Below are positions 1 to 10,799 of a stretch of DNA of 64,000 nucleotides, one piece after another. Made by a program: the position numbers and the translations under genes. A model generated the notes under the pieces. The model made no database searches and had not been told where the DNA came from. It saw only the letters and a program-made list of their open reading frames with translations. Source of the DNA: Pleurodeles waltl (lineage: Eukaryota > Chordata > Amphibia > Caudata > Salamandridae); assembly GCF_031143425.1 (NCBI RefSeq), contig NC_090447.1, positions 767,434,409 to 767,498,408 on the forward strand, given 5' to 3'. Each line of letters starts with the position of its first letter. The stretch's first letter is position 1.

Positions 1-6
1 GAGAGG

Positions 7-237
7 TTGAGACAGGGGTTGAGACTACTGTGGGAGAACGGATTGACGCTCAAACTGAGTAAGTGTGCATTTAGGAAGTCAGAGACTGAATATTTGGGTC
101 ACTGTGTCAGTGCTGAGGGAGTATATCAGAAGAAAGATTTGATTGCTAATGTGCTGGGTCTGTGTAGCCCGGAAAAAAAGATGAGTTGTCGTTTCTCAGC
201 ATGTTGGAATTTCGTGCTTAATTTCTGCCAAATTTAG
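7..237 (+). pseudogene. Ty3/gypsy reverse transcriptase, C-terminal relic
   Basis: The translation contains the gypsy RT segment that follows the catalytic core: a KLSKCAF block, then an EYLGH motif and SAEGV. This corresponds to the end of the palm and the start of the thumb in Ty3/gypsy polymerases. The catalytic DD motif would lie upstream, outside the window. After about residue 48 the frame no longer matches the family and stops, so the piece is broken by indels. It is the first of several collinear pol fragments (RT, RNase H, integrase) leading to an LTR at 2137. A related but much better preserved element lies on the minus strand at 49.3-54.6 kb. Confidence 0.85.
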
Positions 238-484
238 CAGCCAAAACACTGAACATGAGGAAATTGCTTAAGAAGGGAGCAGAGTTTACCTGGGATGTGG
301 AGTATGGGAGACACTTTGTTGACTTTAAGAGAGAGCTTGGGAATGTTTCTAATTTGAGTTGTTTTGATCCTTCCCAACAATGATATGTCATGACGGATGA
401 AAGCATGAAGGACCTGGGAGCTGTTCTGCTGCAGAAGGGGTTGAGTGGAGATGACTTGAGGTCCATTGCTTACATCTCAGGGCT

Positions 485-844
485 TTGCTTGGGGTAGATG
501 TGTACTATTCCACTATTGAAAGGAAAGCCCAGAGTGTTTTTTGGGCTTTCAAGACGTTCAAAAGCTTTGTCTGGGGAAAGCAATTTACCATCTTCACTGA
601 TCACAAGCTGTTGGTAGACGTTTTGAGCAGGAAGGTGTTAAATATGCTGTTCATGCGTAATTGCAGGTGGATTGTTGGACTGCAGGAGTTCTGTTTTGAG
701 GTCTGTTATATCTCTCGACCATGGGACAAGTTTGAGGATTGCCTTTTGAGACTGAGCTCGGGGTCTGAGAAGGAAAAGTGTGAAAAGGATGATCAGGTGA
801 AAGTGTGCAGTGTTACGGAGGGTAGTGTGTCTCAGGAGGAGTAG
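485..844 (+). pseudogene. Ty3/gypsy RNase H-like relic
   Basis: The 119-residue reading has the gypsy RNase H signature. A YSTIERKAQSVFWAF segment corresponds to the usual YS.xEKE.LA.VWA block, followed by GKQFTIFTDHKLLVD. The downstream CYISRPWDK stretch matches the region before the usual ADCLSR motif, here degraded. It sits between the RT relic and the integrase relic in the expected gypsy order. Multiple frame changes separate it from its neighbours, so no functional polyprotein can be made. Confidence 0.85.
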
Positions 845-1008
845 CTGAGCGTGGTGACTGATGATTCTGATCTGCAGCAAGTGATAAATGCCATGTGCAA
901 TGGTTGAAAGTCAGAGGTGAGATAAAATCCAGTGTTAGAGAGCTATTGGAAGGTGAAAGATGAATTGTCTTGTGAGGCTGGTATCATTTTGCAGGGATTG
1001 AGGCTTGT

Positions 1009-1600
1009 AGTGCCTGCCATGTTGCGAGAAAAGATTGTGAGTTTGGGGCATGAAGGACATCAAGGAATGAGTAAAACAGAGGCAATGGTATGTTTGAACT
1101 ACTAGTGGCCCGGGAGGGATATTATAATTGAAAGGATGGTTAGCGAGGGCCCAGATTGTGTGCATAGTGACAAAGTGTATAAAGTCATGAGTCCCTCAAT
1201 GGGCTGTAGAGATCTTCCTTCCAAACCATGAATTGTGGTGGCTGTGTATATTGTTGGGCGACTGCACTATAAAGACGTGTCCAACTTTCTTAGGTGGATC
1301 AATTATTTTGTTGGACAGAGATTGGTCTTGTCAATGGTGCTGCAACCAAATGAGTCACGAATTTCTTGAGTGAGATCTTTAATCGTGAGAATTTACCATT
1401 GTAACTGAGTGGCCCTCAATTTATTACAGCTGAAATGGTGGAGGTTTTGCACAAGAAAGGGATTAAGCACAGGAAGTGTTCACTCTATCATCCCAAAGGC
1501 AATGGAACCATATAAAGGTTCCATAGAGTGGTAAAGGAATGTATCCAGTTGGATTTGAGTGCAGGAAGGAATTGGAAGGAAGAATTACGAAATGTCTATA
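1009..1600 (+). pseudogene. Ty3/gypsy integrase relic
   Basis: Around 1015-1085 the translation reads LREKIVSLGHEGHQGMSKT, the HH half of the HHCC zinc-binding domain. At about 1411-1545 another frame gives LSGPQFITAEMVEVL followed by LYHPKGNGTI, the integrase core region around the second Asp and the catalytic Glu area. A stop falls where the Glu-Arg-Phe block should be, although the following RVVKECIQ is recognisable. Stops and frame changes throughout mark an old, dead copy. Confidence 0.8.
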
Positions 1601-2136
1601 TGGTATAGGTTCTCTCTGCACTCAACTACTGGAGAGGTTAATTTTGAATTAATTAGGAGGAGGAAGGCCAATATGGAATTATCCCAGGTAGGTTGCATTG
1701 GGTAAAGGGTGACAGTGTGCAGTGGGAATCATTGAAGGGAGGCAATGTGAAGGAACTAAAGTGTATGGCAAAGTCAGTTGAACTATGATGTCAGGAAACG
1801 TGTGAGGAAATATGATTTGTCTGTGGGAGACCCTGTTATGATAACAAAAGACCACTGATGTCAAGAAGGGGTTCCAAGTTTATGGATCCTCAAAGAATTG
1901 TTAAACTTTTAGGTAATGCTGTCAAGGTGGAGGATTGAAGGATTTGGAATCTTAAGAGAGTAGTTGCATACAAAGGATGCAGCCTGGCATAAATGTTGTC
2001 CTACAACGTATTTTGTCATATGTATTGTTTTCTTATTAGTGCTTCTGTTTAGTCCTTGTAGTATTTCTGTGATTTGTATTTATATTTCTCAACTAATTTT
2101 ATTTCTGCTTATTGGTTGTTTGTAAAGGAGAGGGTC

Positions 2137-2311
2137 TGTGGTATCTTGGGACTGCATTTATCTGAAGAAAGGAATGTAGAGCGTGGGGACATTCTAGTTC
2201 TGTGATGACACTTTGACTGTATTCCTTGCTATCAGTTGATGCTGGATCTGGATGTTGCCTGACCTATGGGTGTGGTCCACTTTAATAAAGAACCTGCTTT
2301 AACCTAATGCA
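2137..2311 (+). repeat. 3' LTR of the gypsy relic
   Basis: A purine run (AAAGGAGAGGG) ending just before 2137 looks like the polypurine tract that primes plus-strand synthesis. It is followed by TGTGGT, the same six bases that start the LTR of the gypsy element at 49-54 kb when read on its coding strand. An AATAAA poly(A) signal sits at 2284-2289, and a plausible TGCA end at 2308-2311. The exact right end is uncertain because the matching 5' LTR is outside the window. Confidence 0.6.
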
Positions 2312-4002
2312 TTGCCATTTTCACTCTATACCTAATCAATCCAGTGAATCTAGGTTGCTCAGGCTTCCTTGTGTGAGAACAAATTGCAAAGGATTTTTTT
2401 TTCTCCATATTCTTAAAATTAAAGTTAGAGATCGTGTTTAATATGTTATAATAGAGTAAGTAGGTAGAATAAATACATGTGCTGGAAAGAACATAGGAAG
2501 AGCAAGAACTCATAAACATGTTGGCACATGGGCATGCCAGAAAACTCGCACCAGACTCTGGCCTTGCAAAGTATCAGAAACTATTGAAAGTGTTGAGCAA
2601 AGAGACCCAGCTGAAAGCAAGCTGACATTTCAGTGACATCTGACAACCAGAGTCTCATGGATTGCTGAGGTATATATTTGATGCATGGGATAACATTCAC
2701 TGTATGTTACTAGTATTGAGGATCAAACAAGCTTGCCCTAGCAAATTGTAAGACAGATGTAAAATGTCATCATGGAAATCACAGTGTTCAACAATAATTC
2801 TGAAGTCCACAAAGTTAATGATGCCAATAGTGTTTGAAAGGGGGGGTGAGTCAACGATTAGACGCTTCGTCACCACTGGGAGGTATGACATTAGCGGCTA
2901 TATGTGAACATATAATTGACATAAATATTGTGTCCTAGCTATCACTTACAAATACATCATCCCATTGGGTGTAGGTTTTCTATGTTCCCTCCAACGGGGT
3001 GGCTTTTTTGTAAACAATATTTAGAGCATAATATTTATGTGAGACACTATTCATACAAGGATATTCTGTTACCATACCAATAGTGAGACAGGTGATGAGT
3101 TAGTGGATAATCACATGGATAAATCACAGCTTCTCCGATGATATCAATTTATTACCTAAATTCAATGTGACTTAACTAACACTGAAGTAGAAGCAGCTAA
3201 CCAAGAAGTGGGCAGGACTCTAGGGTAGAAGAGCATGGGAAGAAGATTGTGCTATTCGATATTATCATTCTGTATTAGAATGTACAGTTGTTAATCTCAA
3301 ATAGGAAATTGGGCAAACTACAATACACAATTAACTCATTTATTTTGAACACCAAAAATCCAGGGTTTAATTATGAGCTTAAGTAAATATTTTTGAAATA
3401 ACTTCTTAAGTAGTGTTTAGTTCCGGATTTGGAGAAACTGATAAAAGCACTCAGCTGTTTGTAATTTAAAATCCGATTTTGATGTTTTAATTTAATACCT
3501 TTTATTTGCCTCTTTAAAGCTTGTGGGTTAGAACCTGGACTTGTGGAGACCACAAAATGGCAGCATTATGACAACATATCTTGGAATTGCTATGGTATAA
3601 TCGGAGAACTGACTGATATCATTAAGATGAAAAGGTATATGAGCCAGGGCCGCATCATGACCTAATTAACCTCCAAAACGTTGGTGCTTATGGCACCCTC
3701 AGGAAGTTCCCTAGTACGACTTCTAATTTCTTTTAACTGTATTGCAAATGCAAACATTTAAATATTAACAATACCAAGTTTAAAGTGATGGCTTTTGAAC
3801 CTCAGGATTAACCTCTGTTTTTCTTTAAAACTTTGAGTTGAACTTGGACATTGCAAACACCTTCAATTTTTTTGACTATATAATTTTGCAACAGATGCTT
3901 TCGAGGATACCAAACGCAGAACATACAGAGAGACAGAGTCTTGCAGACAGACAGAGTCGAACCTACTATACAATAGTACGGTCACCTGTTACAATAAGAA
4001 AG
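2312..4002. other. No gene or repeat recognised
   Basis: AT-rich sequence with short open frames that lack any recognisable domain. No terminal repeats, splice-site pairs with coding potential, or RNA genes were seen. Confidence 0.5.
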
Positions 4003-4005
4003 GTA

Positions 4006-4931
4006 GGCCCGTATTTATACTTTTTGACGCTAAACTGCGCTAACGCAGTTTAGCGTCAAAAAATTTAGCGCCGTCTAACGCCATTCCGAAGCGCCATGCG
4101 GGCGCCGTATTTATGGAATGGCGTTAGCCGGCGCAAGCAGACCGGCGCTGCCTGGTGTGCGTGGAAAAAAAACACGTAGACCAGGCAGCGCCGGCATAGG
4201 GGGAAAATGGCGCTAGGGCGTCTTAAAATGGCGCAAGTCGGGTTGACGCTAAAAAATCGTCTTAACCCGATTAGCGCCATTTTTTCGACGCCCAGACGCC
4301 ATTTAAATGACTCCTGTCTTAGTAAAGACAGGAGTCATGCCCCCTTGCTCAATGGCCATGCCCAGGGGACTTATGTCCCCTGGGCATGGTCATTGGGCAT
4401 AGTGGCATGTAGGGGGGCACAAATAAGGCCCCCCTATGCCACCCAAAAAAATTTGAAAAATAACAAAAATTATACTTACGTGAACTTACCTGAATGTCCC
4501 TGGGGTGGGTCCCTCCATCCTTGGGTGTCCTCCTGGGGTGGGCAGGGGTGGCAGGGGGGGTCCCTGGGGGCAGGGGAGGGCACCTGTGGGCTCATTTTGA
4601 GCCCACAGGCCCCTTAACGCCTACCCTGACCCAGGCGTTAAATAGTGGCGCAAATGCGGGGGTTTTTGACCCGCCAACTCCCGGGCGTGATTTTTGCCCG
4701 GGAGTATAAATACGACGCATTTGCGTCGCCGTCATTTTTTTAGACGGGAACGCCTTCCTTGCATCTCATTAACGCAAGGAAGGCGTTCACGCAAAAAAAT
4801 GACGCTCTTTGCCCATACTTTGGCGCTAGACGCGTCTAACGCCAAAGTATAAATATGGCGTTAGTTTTGCGCCGAATTTGCGTCGAAAAAAACGACGCTA
4901 ATTCGGCGCAAACGGAGTATAAATACGGGCC
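4006..4931. mobile_element. Hairpin-chain DNA transposon (GGCCCGTATTTATACT family)
   Basis: Terminal inverted repeats GGCCCGTATTTATACT lie at both ends, flanked by the 3 bp direct repeat GTA (4003-4005 and 4932-4934). The 3 bp duplication is as expected for PIF/Harbinger-like elements, but that superfamily call is inference. There is no transposase. The interior is a series of at least ten separate hairpins. Examples are 19 bp perfect arms at 4021-4039/4044-4062, 15 bp arms at 4142-4156/4180-4194, 14 bp arms at 4307-4320/4325-4338, 13 bp arms at 4358-4370/4375-4387 and 12 bp arms at 4583-4594/4598-4609. The same termini bound the 156 bp MITEs at 54699 and 61079. Confidence 0.85.
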
Positions 4932-4934
4932 GTA

Positions 4935-6218
4935 GTGTTTTTGTTATTTCTGGCCCACTTAATTGTTATCATTCTGTGTTTACTCCCTGTAAGGCACTCA
5001 ACGCTGGGGTCATGCAACCTTTTCTGCATTGTTTCCATTTGATAATGGTCTTTTGTGTTCTATTCAATATCTATATTGTGTTCTATTTAATAACTCCAAA
5101 AGTATACTCCAAATTTAACCAAAAGGTTAACTCGATTTTCTTTCCATTGGTCACCAGTCCATTTTGCACCTATCTTTTAGGATACATTTGCGAACAAATC
5201 CTGAGATCACAGCGCTCAGATGAGCTTAGAATTTTTTATTACATGCTAATGGTTTTCTCGCTGCATCAGATCCATTTTTACAACCCAAGTGCAAAAGAAT
5301 TATGAGATGAATTCGTTCAAGTATCGAGATCCAATTTTAAAGCTGTTACAGGTTTGTCTAGGGCCAAGTTTATTTATTGTTTACTAAAATCAAGCATCCG
5401 ATCATCACGGAGAGTTTGACATCAGTAATTAAAACAAAACACGATATGCATACAGTTCATATAATGTAAATTACTTTTAAAAAAACATAAGCAATCTAAA
5501 ATACACAAACATAATTTGTGCTGCATACAGCAGTGATATTACATTTTTCATGGAACAAACTAACGAATCCATTATATTGGCCTAATGCTCATGTAGCAAT
5601 ATTTTATAAACGTTAATGCAGTGAAAAAATATAAAACAAGTGTGACATGCTCCAGTAGGTTGCCAAGAACCCCTGCCAAGCTTCACCTGCAGACTGCTGA
5701 AATTAAAATTAAAATAAAAGTGACAAATTTTATCTTCTAGGTTCACACAATGAGGACGGCCCAAATTGACAATTCTTATTATAGATTAAAAGTGATTTAT
5801 TTTGCAACAATTTTCAAAACTTTGCTTAATTGCCTTTCTTTTAAACAAGTCTTTCATTGCCCAAGTTGGCAAATTTCGAACACCTTCCATGTTTCAATTA
5901 AAAGTGATAAAGGCATTATTTAAAAAGATTACAAAAATCAGAGTTCCTCAATTTATCCCTATCAATTTCCATAAAATGGTGTATGTTGGCATTCAGTTTG
6001 ATGCTTGGTAGAGGTAATAGTATTATCAAATTATTTGCACCCATCCCTTGGTCAACATCTACTTATGCAAAGTTCCCAAAACATTGATTAATATGTTTGG
6101 TAAGCCAATTTTTTACTGTTATGAAAAAATTCCAAATCTTATCTGGATACCATTAATACACTCTCTTCCAAATGGCAACAAAGATTAATTTTTTGCCTAC
6201 TAAATCGTCCATACCGTC
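4935..6218. other. No gene recognised
   Basis: AT-rich sequence with scattered short open frames and no recognisable domain. No element boundaries were identified. Confidence 0.5.
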
Positions 6219-6984
6219 CTAAAATCACTGGCAAAACCAATATGCCCCAAAGGCGAGACCTATTGGCTTTGCCAATGCTTGTTAAAGATGAGAATAATTA
6301 AGCTACCTCTCCAACTAAATGGAGATTAGCCTTCCTGAATGCATGTCTCAAACATTCTATACCATCGTAGCCTATTCTATGTGATCAGATTAAGAGACTA
6401 CAATCAGGATATCATCTGGCTCACAGGATCTGATTTTCTTAGTTTCCCCTATTAATACCTCAACCGTTTTGCCATGTGGTGGAAGGACATCCCATTGCTG
6501 ACTGCTTACAAATAAAGGAGCTTCCACCTGAGCTATATTGACTGCGGCCTCACTACACACTTTTTATGATTCTGGAAAACGTGTAACCCATTTGTTCTGA
6601 TTTACCGTTGGGGTGATTAGCACACCTTCTCTTTACAAAGCAACCTGCCAAGTAGATTAGAAACCCAATTCCTTTCTTGACAGTTTGTAAGATGTTCTTC
6701 TTGAGGACATATTTTAGCAATTTTAAATTTGCTGATTGATTGACACTATGGGGGTCATTACAACATTGGCGGTAAAAGGCGCTTACCGCCGTGCAGAAGA
6801 CGGCCAATACACCGCCGCTGCGGCGGTATTCCGCCACAGCTATTATGACACACATCTTGGAATCCGCCGAAATTCAGACACCCACACAACACCGCCACAC
6901 CAAAGGTCAGTGATAAACTGGCGGAACCAAATCCTCTATTTCCACGGCAACAGAAACACGCCCATGCTATTACGACCCACGAAT
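6219..6984. repeat. Direct duplication, copy A (flank plus Harbinger left end)
   Basis: 766 bases match 7659-8424 at a constant offset of 1440 with no indels and seven mismatches by eye (about 99.1%). The first 531 bases are the left flank of the Harbinger element. The last 235 (6750-6984) are that element's left end, including its terminal GGGGGTCATTACAAC. Identity stops abruptly inside the transposon. Near the start, GGCAAAACCAATA and TATTGGCTTTGCC form a short inverted repeat (about 6230-6277). Confidence 0.95.
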
Positions 6985-7658
6985 ATTATGCAAAGTAATT
7001 AAACTAGACAGTTTAAGTGCTTAATGTAGGTTGGTGACTACGAAGTCGGGTCCACCAGCACTACTTTTTTGTGAACCTGGACTTATTTTTCATAATTAGA
7101 CTTTGACACAGAACAAGGGAGAGAAATCCAGAAATAGGGAAAGACTGAAAAATAGAACTACAGAAAAACAGTGTCAAAGCAACAAAAAATAAAACGGTAA
7201 GGCAGGGATGAAAAAGAACTGGCAAGAGTGGGATAAAGGTACAAGGTGTACAGGGTGGTGGATAGAAGAGACATGAGTTGTATCCAAGACTAGACTGCCT
7301 TTGTATTCGCCAACCTTGACATTCGGCAATGCCAGCAGTGGGTTTCTAAGAAAAACTTTGGCCATCTGCAGTTATATTTAGCTGTAAAGTCAGTTTGCTT
7401 TGTAGGCAGAATATTATTCTCCAAGCTCCAACATCTCAAGTGTGTTATAAATATGTTACTGACTACATCTAGAAATGTTATAGACCTATAATTTGCTGAA
7501 CCTACCAGAACATTTTTAGCTGTCACCTAGTAGACAGCCCATACTCTGTCTGTGGCACGACTTATTGCTAGCTTAAAATAATGGAGACAGCCATGAAAGT
7601 TTATTTGGTGATATTTTTTAAAGGCTATGCTGTCCATCTTTGGGGCTGTACACCATGG
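6985..7658. other. Spacer between the two duplicate copies
   Basis: 674 bases not shared with the duplication and not resembling the interior or right flank of the Harbinger element. No coding domain recognised. Confidence 0.5.
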
Positions 7659-8424
7659 CTAAAATCACTGGCAAAACCAATATGCCCCAAAGGCGAGACC
7701 TATTGGCTTTGCCAATGCTTGTTAAAGATGAGAATAATTAAGCTACCTCTCCAACTAAATGGAGATTAGCCTTCCTGAATGCATGTCTCAAACATTCTAT
7801 ACCATCGTAGCCTATTCTATGTGATCAGATTAAGAGACTACAATCAGGATATCATCTGGCTCACAGGATCTGATTTTCTTAGTTTCCCCTATTAATACCT
7901 CAACCTTTTTGCTATGTGGTGGAAGGACATCCCATTGCTGACTGCTTACAAATAAAGGAGCTTCCACCTGAGCTATATTGACTGCGGTCTCACTACACAC
8001 TTTTTATGATTCTGGAAAACGTGTAACCCATTTGTTCTGATTTACCGTTGGGGTGATTAGCACACCTTCTCTTTACAAAGCAACCTGCCAAGTAGATTAG
8101 AAACCCAATTCCTTTCTTGACAGTTTGTAAGATGTTCTTCTTGAGGACATATTTTAGCAATTTTAAATTTGCTGATTGATTGACACTATGGGGGTCATTA
8201 CAACATTGGCGGTAAAAGGCGCTTACCGCCGTGCAGAAGACCGCCAATACACCGCCGCTGCGGCGGTATTCCGCCACAGCTATTATGACACACATCTTGG
8301 AATCCGCCGAAATTCAGACACCCACACAACACCGCCACACCAAAGGTCAGTGATAAACTGGCGGAAACAAATCCTCCACTTCCACGGCAACAGAAACACG
8401 CCCATGCTATTACGACCCACGAAT
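7659..8424. repeat. Direct duplication, copy B
   Basis: Second copy of the 766 bp duplicated block. Unlike copy A it continues without a break into the full-length Harbinger element that starts at 8190. Confidence 0.95.
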
Positions 8425-8789
8425 CCACACGGCGGTCTTTCAACCGCAGTATTCCATTTGCGGTACACACCGCTGCGCTCAAAATACACACACATCTCCA
8501 AAACACCGCCACATTGGACAATTCCAAATACAAACACCTGATACACATACAAACAACACTCCCACACACCTAACACAATATATAACACACACCCACATCA
8601 CCCACAAACCCCTACGACCTAAAAATCACGAACAAAGGCTAGAGAGAGAGCACAGAATAGACAACCCCATCACACAGAGGCACACAACACCATCACCCAC
8701 ACAACATCCACGCACAAAACACCACACGCCACTACACTCACCACACTCATCACCACATACATCACCCCACACATCACCCACACCACCCC
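8425..8789. other. Harbinger left subterminal and 5' leader region
   Basis: The first part continues the GCGGT-rich subterminal zone. From about 8520 the sequence is CA-rich low-complexity DNA leading to the start codon of the first Myb-like gene. This is presumably its promoter and leader, but no TATA box was found. Confidence 0.5.
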
Positions 8790-10520
8790 ATGTCACGCCA
8801 AAGACACCCCCGCTTCTCCGAGGAGGAGCTGAGGGTCATGGTGGAGGAAATCGTCCGGGTAGAGCCACAGCTATTTGGCTCACAGGTACAGCACACATCA
8901 ATAGCCAGGAAGATGGAGTTATGGCGCAGAATAGTGGACAGGGTGAACGCCGTGGGACAGCACCCAAGAAATAGGGAGGACATCAGGAAGAGGTGGAACG
9001 ACCTACGGGGGAAGGTGCGTTCAACGGACTCCAGGCACAACATTGCGGTACAGCGGACTGGCGACGGACCCCCACCTCCTTCCCCCACAACTAACAACAT
9101 GGGAGGAGCAAGTCTTGACCAACATGCATCCAGAGGGCTTCGGAGGAGTCGGTGGAGGATGGGACATTGGTAAGTCCAATCTTAACTATCATATCCCCCA
9201 CCCTACCTGCATGCTATCACACCCCCCCCACCCTCACACCCTCCCCTATCACTCCAACTCCTCACTAATGTACTCATAACACAAACCACACATCCCAACA
9301 CCAAGCCCCACATGCAAAAACAAAGCATCGTCAGCCTTCACCAAAGCATGCTCACTGCACATACCCATAACAACCCCCTAACCATCATCACACAAACCCA
9401 CACACCGGAATGCTTGCACTGGGGTACACAAACACCCACCCATTGCACACCATTACTCACACACATGCACTAATCATGCTCTTATATCCCTGCAGGACCA
9501 CTACAGAACGTCACCACACCGGAGGGTCCAAACATCTCCACTCCACCCACAGAAGAGACCCACAGTGACGACAGCAGCTCTGCCCTACTGGATCCTGATG
9601 ACCAGGCCGGACCATTGTGGGCCTCGGGACAGTCAGTTCCCCTTGCACAGGCACAGCCCAACACCGACCTTCCACCCTCTGGTAACACCAGCACAGCACC
9701 CACCCAGCGGGCCCAAACCTCCCTACCCAGGACAGGTCAATCAGCGGTGTGTCCACCACTACAGGGAACCCAGGATAACACGCCACCCCAACAACAACAG
9801 GGACCTGGGGGCAGTGGTAGTGGGCACACGGTCCAGGGGACGGAGGCACTGGAACACAGGGGAACTGGGAGGGCTGCTGTGCGACAGGGGGCGGACAGGC
9901 CAAGGGAACCCACTCTCCACGAGGCCCTATCCTCCATCATGGGAGCCTACCACCACTCCCAGGAGATGATGGCCACGGTCCTGGACAAGTTGCAGGAGGC
10001 CCTACGCCTGCAGGATGAACTGTATTTGGGGGTCAGGGAGGAGCTCAGGACCATCAGCTCCACCCTGGGCACCATCGTAGGGGTGCTGAAGGACATACAG
10101 AAGATCTTGAGGGACAACGTGGCACTCCAAGGGGCCCCTGACACTAGCCAGGACGATGAACTGCCCACCACCTCCGCCGGCGCTAGTGGACAGGACGCCC
10201 CGCCACAGGACCACCACACCAGCACCCCACCCCCTGCAGACGGACAACCACCACGCAAGCAGTCCCTGAGATCCAGGAACAGGGCAGAGCAAGATGCAAG
10301 ACCCCCGCCAGGAAATGAGACCACCCTGATTGTCACCCCACTGTCCCACTTTGTTACCCTGTCCATACTTGAACTGCACCAGCTCCACTTCCTAAGCCCA
10401 GATGGGCAGTGCACCTGTGAGACTAATAGACTGGACTCTGGCATGGACATTCCTCCGCCATCACCCATCCTCATTGTACAAACCCCTCACATTTCAGAGA
10501 ACTTCAATAAACACCCTTGA
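8790..10520 (+). pseudogene. Harbinger Myb/SANT-like DNA-binding protein 1 (two exons, one frameshift)
   Basis: Exon 1 (8790-9169) encodes an N-terminal Myb/SANT-like domain starting RHPRFSEEELRVMVEEI and running through WRRIVDRVNAV to IRKRWNDLRGKV, as in the Myb-like partner proteins of Harbinger transposases. Such proteins bind subterminal motifs and bring the transposase to the ends and into the nucleus. A GTAAGT donor follows 9169 and a CTGCAG acceptor precedes 9496. The exon join is in frame (GWDIG to PLQNVTTPEG). Exon 2 is Pro/Thr-rich, then has a predicted helical segment (LHEALSSIMGAY to IQKILRDNV), perhaps a coiled coil for oligomerisation, and a basic patch (RKQSLRSRNR). The frame changes in the C-rich linker between about 9066 and 9098, so this copy likely makes only the truncated DNA-binding domain. 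The stop is at 10518-10520. Confidence 0.8.
10506..10511 (+). terminator. Poly(A) signal AATAAA of Myb-like gene 1
   Basis: AATAAA lies just before the stop codon of exon 2 and before the convergent transposase gene. It overlaps the last coding codons, so cleavage would have to occur just after the stop. Confidence 0.5.
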
Positions 10521-10799
10521 AACACAAAACAATCTGGAGTCAGTCTGTGATTTAGTAAATATGTATTATCAATGACAGTGTCATAATTGGTTTACCATTG
10601 TAAGGCTAACATACCTATGTCACACATCACAAGCACTTGAAGGATGCAAGCAGTTGACACGTAGGTAACCACACCTGTGAAACCGTAATGGAAGGGTACA
10701 ACTCAGTTTCCAAATAGTGATTTAAATCGAGAAACAGGATAGATGTAGACGTGTGAAAGTTAATGTAATGCTAAAAATGAAAATGTTCTCACCTGTGTC

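Noticed and set aside
4207..4709. Open frames of 136 and 71 residues in the hairpin-chain element
   Set aside because: They run through perfect inverted repeats and low-complexity G-rich DNA and match no family.
9947..10474. Minus-strand 175-residue frame opposite Myb-like exon 2
   Set aside because: Shadow frame in GC-rich coding sequence. The plus-strand frame is supported by a consistent splice junction and family resemblance.
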